64,000 nucleotides of DNA from Hypericum androsaemum. Taxonomy: Eukaryota; Streptophyta; Magnoliopsida; Malpighiales; Hypericaceae. Below, one piece after another: positions 58,819-64,000 of this stretch. The stretch is from the NCBI GenBank assembly GCA_963995505.1, contig OZ023190.1, forward strand, positions 2,108,001 through 2,172,000, written 5' to 3'. Position numbers and translations under genes: made by a program. How positions within the stretch are numbered: the first letter of the stretch is position 1; each line of letters opens with the position of its first letter. The notes beneath the pieces were generated by a model. The model saw only the letters and a list, made by a program, of their open reading frames with translations. It had not been told where the DNA came from and did no database searches.

Positions 58819-58964
58819 TGTTGGACTTTGGGCCCAATAGGCAATTATTATTGTGCCTAATTGGGCCCGGGCCCATTAGGCCCAAAAAGTTGGGTTGGAT
58901 GGGCCGGTCAACCCGCGTTGACCGGCCCAAGTTACGCAAGCGCCACGTCAGCGTGACGTGGCGC

Positions 58965-59128
58965 TGACGTCACATGTGGCAGCCCACGTGGCGCGCCCAC
59001 ACGGCGCCACGTGGCGGACATGCGGTCCGGCGTGCCATGTGGCGAACATGCGGACCAAAGCGCCACGTGGCGAAGCTATTGGGTAGCTTTGCCACGTGGC
59101 GGACATGTGACCTATGGCATGCCACGTG
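58965..59128 (+). promoter_or_regulatory. G-box/CRE palindrome cluster in LTR U3
   Basis: Five exact CACGTG G-boxes (58985, 59008, 59064, 59093 and 59123), most within a longer gCCACGTGGc palindrome, plus one perfect TGACGTCA at 58965-58972, lie within 165 bp. They sit just upstream of a TATA box. Such elements bind plant bZIP and bHLH factors; the regulatory effect here is inferred. Confidence 0.7.
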
Positions 59129-59150
59129 GTGCGTTTTGGCTGTCCGGATT

Positions 59151-59162
59151 TCCCTATAAAAG
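59151..59162 (+). promoter_or_regulatory. TATA box of the copia LTR
   Basis: cctataaaaggg lies about 25 bp downstream of the last G-box and before the U3/R boundary expected near 59185. Confidence 0.65.
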
Positions 59163-59437
59163 GGGAAATCTGGCTGGACCAATTGAAAACTTTTCCCACA
59201 ACTACTCACTCAGAAAGGAAAATTCCGGATCAGTTCCAGAATTTTAATCAGATTTTCGATTAAAGAAAATCTCGTGAAAATCGATTACGGATCCGTTCGA
59301 ACGTGATCGTAATTCGACCAGCACGAAGAAATCGTGGACCCGAGCCTGTGGACCTCTTACTTCAACAAGTAAGTGATTTATTATTAACGAATTAGTTTGT
59401 TAATTCAACGGGTTTAACACGTAATTACTCGTTAATT

Positions 59438-59453
59438 GGTATCAGAGCATGGT
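59438..59453 (+). other. Primer-binding site (initiator tRNA-Met)
   Basis: tggtatcagagcatgg matches the standard copia initiator-Met primer site. Confidence 0.88.
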
Positions 59454-60610
59454 TGAAACCATGTTTTGATGATAATATGATGTTTTAATTCAAGTAATTA
59501 TGTGATTTATTGAGTTAAAAATCATATTAATCGTGATTTTATGAAAAATCATAATCTGTTGGACTTTAATGTAATTAATTTGGAACCAGCGGGACTAAAT
59601 TAAATTTTGCCTAACCACGCGGGCAAATTCGCGCACGCGCGAAACCTTAAGGTACCAATCTAAAATTTTGACCGCTTACGTGGCACCTGCGTGTCATGGA
59701 CCTCGGTGCAATTTTCGGAAGACTTGGGGATTAATTGGAAATTTTCCCAAAAATCCCCAAATCGAAATCAACCCTAATCGGGCGATTTGGGCGTTTTCGC
59801 CCGAAAACGAAATCCGTCGATTTCGTCGGAAATCCGACGATTTTGACGCCGGAGATCAACGATAGTCGATGCTTCGGCTTCTCCCCGACGTCCCGATACC
59901 ACGTTTGTGGATCACCGTCGCCGGAATCGTGAGATCGAGGACGACGACGACGGAGAGGCAACGAATGGAGAAGAGCTTCGCGGCGGAGAACGGCTGGACG
60001 ACGGCCCGAGAGGCCGCTACGGCCGTGATCGCAAGGCCGAGACGAGTCGATTGCGACCGGTCTCGGCCCGTGGTTCGCCGCCGTTACGCGACGGTCTTGG
60101 AGAGGAGCGGCGGCCGGATTTTGGTCTTCGCGGGAGAAGAGAGAGAAAATTCGGGTGAAAATATGCGAGGGGCAAAATCGTAATTTCACGATTTTTCCCG
60201 AAAATATTTATACCCGGGTCAAGAAAATCAAAAAACCGGACGGATTGGCCCGGTTTCTTGGTTCGACCCAACCCGGTTTACGGTCAATTTTGACTTAAGT
60301 CAAAATTGGACTTAAAATTTGGGTTTTTTCTCTTTTAATTGGATAAAATCAGTTTTTATTCAATTAAAATCTAATAAATTGATAAAAATTTTGAGAAATT
60401 TTTGTCAATTAGGTTTATTAAAATTATATTTTAATAAACTTAAAAAAAAATATTTTGGAACGAGTTCCGAGATATGTAAAAGTTAAACTAAAATCACATA
60501 AATTGATCCATAAAATGTTCATCAAAAGATGGGAAAATGAGTTTTTCAATCATATTTTGGGACAATATGAGTATTAACCCGAAATTTAATTGCAATTGTT
60601 GCAAGATTTG
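59454..60610 (+). other. Long leader of the copia element with a GC-rich block
   Basis: Between the primer-binding site and the accessory ORF. About 59640-60180 is GC-rich with many CGCCGG/CGACGA words and overlapping short ORFs on both strands, none of which looks like a known protein. It could be element-specific leader or captured sequence. Confidence 0.5.
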
Positions 60611-61192
60611 ATGGCTACTGGAGACAGGTATCTGAACTTCTATGCAACAGAACTTCGACAGAAGATTCTGAAGCGCCGTTTACCGCTGCGTGTGCCCAAG
60701 AATGACATGTATGTCATTGTTGAGCACATTGAGGCTGTTCACCGGGAGATGCAAGAGTGCATCTGGGCCGGAGGTTACGATCATGGAGAGGACTGGCCCT
60801 CTATGTTTCGAGACCTCCTGGTCACGATGAAAATTCGAGAAGATATGAGTGTCTTCTCGGCACCCGAGTTCAATACCCATAGAGATGCTCTCTATGGTCT
60901 GATCCATTATCTTGAGGATAAGGGTCTACGCAGAGAAATGATACCTTCTCCTGTTCTGGAGTTGCGAAGCGGTTTGATCTTGAACCGCTACTTCGCTAAG
61001 GATTACTATTATAGTTTTCCTCCGCTCCTGATCATCTGGATCATGGACTCAATTCCAGTTCCGGAAAGTACTCTGGAACTTCTCATCGGATCGTCCTCGT
61101 ACCCGGCCCCCACCGGATCGTCTCCGGAGCCAGATCCAGATATGTATCTGGATTCTCCTACCGGATCACCTGGACATCCGATCCCTGTGTGA
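60611..61192 (+). CDS. Accessory leader ORF of the copia element, unknown function
   Basis: A 193-codon frame starts at ATG 60611 (the frame is open seven codons further upstream but without ATG) and ends at 61190-61192. The N-terminal two-thirds have balanced composition and predicted helices (MATGDRYLNFYATELRQKIL, DMYVIVEHIEAVHREMQECI, DALYGLIHYLEDKGLRREMI). The C-terminus is Pro/Ser-rich (GSSPEPDPDMYLDSPTGSPG). I recognise no domain. It lies in the same direction as gag, 370 bp upstream. Balanced codons and length argue for a real protein, perhaps an extra gag-like or packaging function, but this is inference. It could also be a captured host fragment. Confidence 0.55.
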   Translation: MATGDRYLNFYATELRQKILKRRLPLRVPKNDMYVIVEHIEAVHREMQECIWAGGYDHGEDWPSMFRDLLVTMKIREDMSVFSAPEFNTHRDALYGLIHYLEDKGLRREMIPSPVLELRSGLILNRYFAKDYYYSFPPLLIIWIMDSIPVPESTLELLIGSSSYPAPTGSSPEPDPDMYLDSPTGSPGHPIPV

Positions 61193-61561
61193 TTATATGT
61201 TTAACTGTCCCCATATACATATGTTGCTTTTGGGGGACTTTTGTACAATAGGTTGTGACCTTGTCTGAGGTTTTGTGCATGTGTGAGCACACTCAGAATG
61301 TACAAATGCATGTGTCAAACATGTAATTAAATAAAGATGTTTGTTTAATTGCTTCCACTTGAATTTACTGTCAATGAACTTTAAACGGTTGAAGTTTAAG
61401 ATTAATACTTGAATGGTGAGGGGAAGCATGCCCGCGACCCACTTCGATTTTGAGATTAATCAAGAATTCCATATCGTTAAAAGTTATGAGTGATTAGTAA
61501 ATTGAATCATATTGCCAAATCAAATTTCTAATATGTTCTCATATTAAAAATCCCTATAGAA
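61193..61561 (+). other. Spacer between accessory ORF and gag
   Basis: AT-rich non-coding stretch. Nothing specific recognised. Confidence 0.5.
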
Positions 61562-64000
61562 ATGTCAGTCGCTTCTAGATCCATTATAGCTGAGCTAAAC
61601 CGTGAGTTAAAACTCAGCGGTGAAAATTATGACAATTGGAGTATGAAAATCCAATATGTGCTTGAAGAACAAGAAGTTCTGGAGCACATACATGTCATAA
61701 TGGATGAGCCTGAAGAAGGCACAACTGCTCAACATAAGCAAGATAAGGAAGCTTATGTTATTTGGAAGAGGAAAAATACTACTGCTCGATTGATCTTGTT
61801 GAGTTCCATGATGGATGATATCACCAGACAATTTCGCGTGCATGACAACGCGAAAGAGGTATGGGATTCTCTCAAACTGAAATTCGGAAAGCTTTCAGTG
61901 TCGAAGCTGTGTGCTTTGACCATAAGGTTTGATACCTTTAAAAAGCGTCCGGAGGTTCCCATGAGGAAACACTTGAGAGTGATGTCCAATATGATCAGTG
62001 AACTGGCAGAGGCCGGTCACATACTCAGCAACGAGCAGCAGATTCAAGCTGTCATCCGTTCTCTACCACCAAGTTGGGAACAGATGAAGATGAATCTTAC
62101 CCATTCCGATCATTTGGTAACATTTGATGATGTTGCCAGACACCTTGAGCTGGAGGAAGATCGCCTCCTAGCTATGAAATCCCACCCTGAAGCCCATTCG
62201 ATTTGTTCGACTGGGAGTGGTGGGAAAAAGAAAAAAGGTAAAGGGAAGGGTAAGTGTAAACAAACTCCAAAGGCTGAAAGCCATGGAACCAAGTTGGATG
62301 GCTCCAAGGCTAAAAAGAACAAGCGGTTTAACATTTCAAAAGTGAAATGTTTTAACTGTCAACAGAAGGGACATTTTGCAAAAGATTGCAAAATGCCCAA
62401 GCAGGTACATCTAAACTCAAGTGTGAGTAAATTGTATGTATCCTCTTGTACCCTTCTAACTGAATCACATTCTGTGTGGGTGATTGATTCAGGAGCGACA
62501 GACCATATAGCTAGAGACCGTGGTTCATTCGTTGAGTACAGGCGGTTGCCGGCTGGAGCAAAAACTATTTTTGTCGGTAACAACTCGTGCGTGGATGTGA
62601 AAGGCCTGGGCACTTGTAGATTACACCTTCATGGTGGTCGTGCCCTTCTTTTACATGACGTGTTGTTTGCTCCAGACATACGAAGGAACCTGATCTCAGT
62701 TTTGGCCTTAATGTCTTTAGGTTTCCGGTTGTCATTTGAGAACGACACCGTTAGATTGTTTTTGGATGATGCCTATTTTGGCCTTGGATATATATCGGAA
62801 GGTTTTTTGATTCTGGATATTGATCCTTCTGAAAGTTTTTCCTTTGTCACTAGTTCAAATTCATCAGAGGATGATATTAAACTATGGCATTCTAGACTTG
62901 GCCATATCGGTCAGGATCGTTTAAACCGTCTAGCTAAGGCAGGACTGTTGGGCCATATAGAGAAATCTATATTACCTTGTTGCGTATCCTGTCTAGAAGG
63001 GAAAAGTACTAGAAAACCTTTCGGTACTGGGGCTAGAGCCAAATTTCCACTACAATTAGTCCATTCTGACATATGTGGTCCAATGAACGTGAGGGCAAGG
63101 CATGGAGCATATTACTTCATCACCTTTATTGATGACTATACTAGATATGGTCTGATATACCTGATTTCTCACAAGTCTGAAGCCTTAAACTGCTTCATGA
63201 CATACATGAGTTTTGTTGAGAATCAGAAGGATAGAAAGATAAAGGCCTTACGAACTGATCGTGGCCGTGAATATCTTTCTGATGAGTTCAAAGCTCTATG
63301 CATTGAAAAAGGAATTGAACATCAGTTGTCCATTCCTTATACACCACAGCAAAATGGAGTTGCTGAAAGAAGGAATAGAACCCTTCTTGATATGGTTAGA
63401 TCGATGATGGCAAAGGCAAGTTTGCCTATATCATTCTACGGAGATGCGCTCCTGATTGCCGCATACGTTCTAAACCGTGTTCCCTCTAAGTCTGTTACAG
63501 CCACTCCTTACGAAATGTGGACAGATCGGAAGCCCGATCTATCCTATTTTAAGCCGTGGGGGTGTGCGTCCTATGTCCATTCTACCTCAAGTGCTTTCGG
63601 TAAATTAGGACCGAGAGGTAGAAAAAGTATCTTTATAAGATACCCAGAGGTATCTAAAGGGAACGTGTTCGTGGGTGAACTGGACAATAGACATGTAACA
63701 GAATTTGAATCACGTGATGTCACATTTTTGGAGAATGAATTTCCAAAGTTGGGAGAGGTTAGTAGTGACCTTACCCTTTATGAGACAGATGAACCAGATT
63801 CATCTGGATCACTTCTTCCGAGTGGGAGAATTGAGGAGGAAGATAGAGATTTTTCAACTCAAACTGATCCGGAAGGTCGTGATCTGAGTCCTGAAAGGGA
63901 GGTAATGCCTTATTCCAGTGGGAGTATGGTATTTCCACCCAGTGGGAGTGCGATTCCTGGATATGATGAACATATTAGAGATGTTTATCAAAACCGGGAA
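61562..64000 (+). CDS. Copia Gag-Pol polyprotein, open to window edge (partial)
   Basis: From ATG 61562 I read 813 codons without a stop. Gag: LSGENYDNWSMKIQYVLEEQ, IRSLPPSWEQMKMNL, and an intact zinc knuckle CFNCQQKGHFAKDC. Protease: VWVIDSGATDHIA with DSG intact. Pre-integrase: LWHSRLGHIG, then CCVSCLEGKS. Integrase core acids sit in HSDICGPMN, RTDRGREYL and NGVAERRNRT. The integrase C-terminal region (VPSKSVTATPYEMW, PWGCASYVH) and a Ser/Pro/acidic linker follow, reaching the start of the region before reverse transcriptase. All visible catalytic residues are present. In working elements this polyprotein builds the particle and integrates the cDNA. Reverse transcriptase and RNase H lie outside the window. 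Confidence 0.92.
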   Translation, partial: MSVASRSIIAELNRELKLSGENYDNWSMKIQYVLEEQEVLEHIHVIMDEPEEGTTAQHKQDKEAYVIWKRKNTTARLILLSSMMDDITRQFRVHDNAKEVWDSLKLKFGKLSVSKLCALTIRFDTFKKRPEVPMRKHLRVMSNMISELAEAGHILSNEQQIQAVIRSLPPSWEQMKMNLTHSDHLVTFDDVARHLELEEDRLLAMKSHPEAHSICSTGSGGKKKKGKGKGKCKQTPKAESHGTKLDGSKAKKNKRFNISKVKCFNCQQKGHFAKDCKMPKQVHLNSSVSKLYVSSCTLLTESHSVWVIDSGATDHIARDRGSFVEYRRLPAGAKTIFVGNNSCVDVKGLGTCRLHLHGGRALLLHDVLFAPDIRRNLISVLALMSLGFRLSFENDTVRLFLDDAYFGLGYISEGFLILDIDPSESFSFVTSSNSSEDDIKLWHSRLGHIGQDRLNRLAKAGLLGHIEKSILPCCVSCLEGKSTRKPFGTGARAKFPLQLVHSDICGPMNVRARHGAYYFITFIDDYTRYGLIYLISHKSEALNCFMTYMSFVENQKDRKIKALRTDRGREYLSDEFKALCIEKGIEHQLSIPYTPQQNGVAERRNRTLLDMVRSMMAKASLPISFYGDALLIAAYVLNRVPSKSVTATPYEMWTDRKPDLSYFKPWGCASYVHSTSSAFGKLGPRGRKSIFIRYPEVSKGNVFVGELDNRHVTEFESRDVTFLENEFPKLGEVSSDLTLYETDEPDSSGSLLPSGRIEEEDRDFSTQTDPEGRDLSPEREVMPYSSGSMVFPPSGSAIPGYDEHIRDVYQNRE

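Larger units (their letters stand above)
58819..59420 (+). repeat. 5' LTR of the intact copia element (3' boundary approximate)
   Basis: Begins TGTTGGAC. A likely end is 'gggtttaaca' at 59411-59420, which leaves an unusually long 17-nt gap to the primer-binding site. A comparison with the 3' LTR is needed. Confidence 0.6.
58819..64000 (+). mobile_element. Ty1/copia element with intact gag-pol frame, runs off the window
   Basis: A probable 5' LTR (58819 to about 59420, starting TGTTGGAC) is followed by a primer-binding site tggtatcagagcatgg at 59438-59453, complementary to initiator tRNA-Met. A long leader with an extra ORF follows. Gag-pol then opens at 61562 and stays open to the window edge. 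The 3' LTR is beyond the window, so the TSD, exact LTR end and age cannot be measured. The uninterrupted 2.4-kb frame suggests a recent insertion, unlike the other copia elements here. Confidence 0.88.

Noticed and set aside
59731..60189. Overlapping ORFs on both strands of a GC-rich block
   Set aside because: Low stop density from GC-rich sequence. Composition is Arg/Pro-rich and no domain is visible; treated as element leader.
1..64000. CRISPR arrays, bacterial operons, phage or organelle inserts
   Set aside because: No regularly spaced identical repeats, no operon-like gene spacing, and no rRNA or organellar genes were seen.

Overview
The window is nuclear DNA of a flowering plant, most likely a eudicot. 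The evidence is a set of GT-AG spliced plant genes (a type-B response regulator, a DUF1068/NKS1-like protein, an ABHD17-like hydrolase, a plant S28 peptidase), a plant tRNA-Gly, AT-rich spacers, and many Ty1/copia, LINE, SINE and Mutator-like insertions. I cannot name the species.

Layout. 1-902: right end of a terminal-inverted-repeat (TIR) element with a GC-rich, tandemly duplicated insert. 2937-3007: tRNA-Gly(GCC). 4061-5542: C-terminal exons of a calcineurin-like phosphoesterase whose N-terminal half is missing. 7159-9660: pol-less copia element. 10134-11541: Pack-MULE-like element with a 9-bp target-site duplication (TSD). 12076-12203: SINE with a 17-bp TSD. 13618-15501: intact five-exon ABHD17-like hydrolase. 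18130-24289: copia element whose two LTRs are inverted relative to each other although a perfect 5-bp TSD flanks the whole unit. 24302-30153: decayed copia inserted 2 bp from the previous element. 31013-32925: TIR element holding a LINE fragment. About 34058-34158: second SINE-like unit. 35523-38994: type-B response regulator, six exons. 40887-43779: DUF1068 gene with a 24-nt microexon. 44214-52324: decayed L1-type LINE split by a 3,037-bp solo-LTR-like insertion. 54300-57085: ten-exon lysosomal Pro-X carboxypeptidase-like gene with one splice junction that does not join in frame. 57333-58361: Pack-MULE-like element carrying a broken CCCH zinc-finger fragment. 58819-64000: 5' part of a young-looking copia element with an intact open gag-pol frame, an extra ORF in its leader and a G-box cluster in its LTR.

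The four genes with complete or near-complete structures (hydrolase, response regulator, DUF1068, S28 peptidase) have separate roles: lipid-modified protein turnover at membranes, cytokinin signalling, Golgi/secretory function, and vacuolar or extracellular proteolysis. Nothing suggests a cluster or common pathway. Most of the remaining sequence is mobile DNA of different ages.

No unknown defence or biosynthetic system is visible. The strongest unusual structures are the inverted-LTR copia element, the transduplicating TIR elements with captured gene pieces, and the copia element with an accessory leader ORF and a palindrome-rich promoter.
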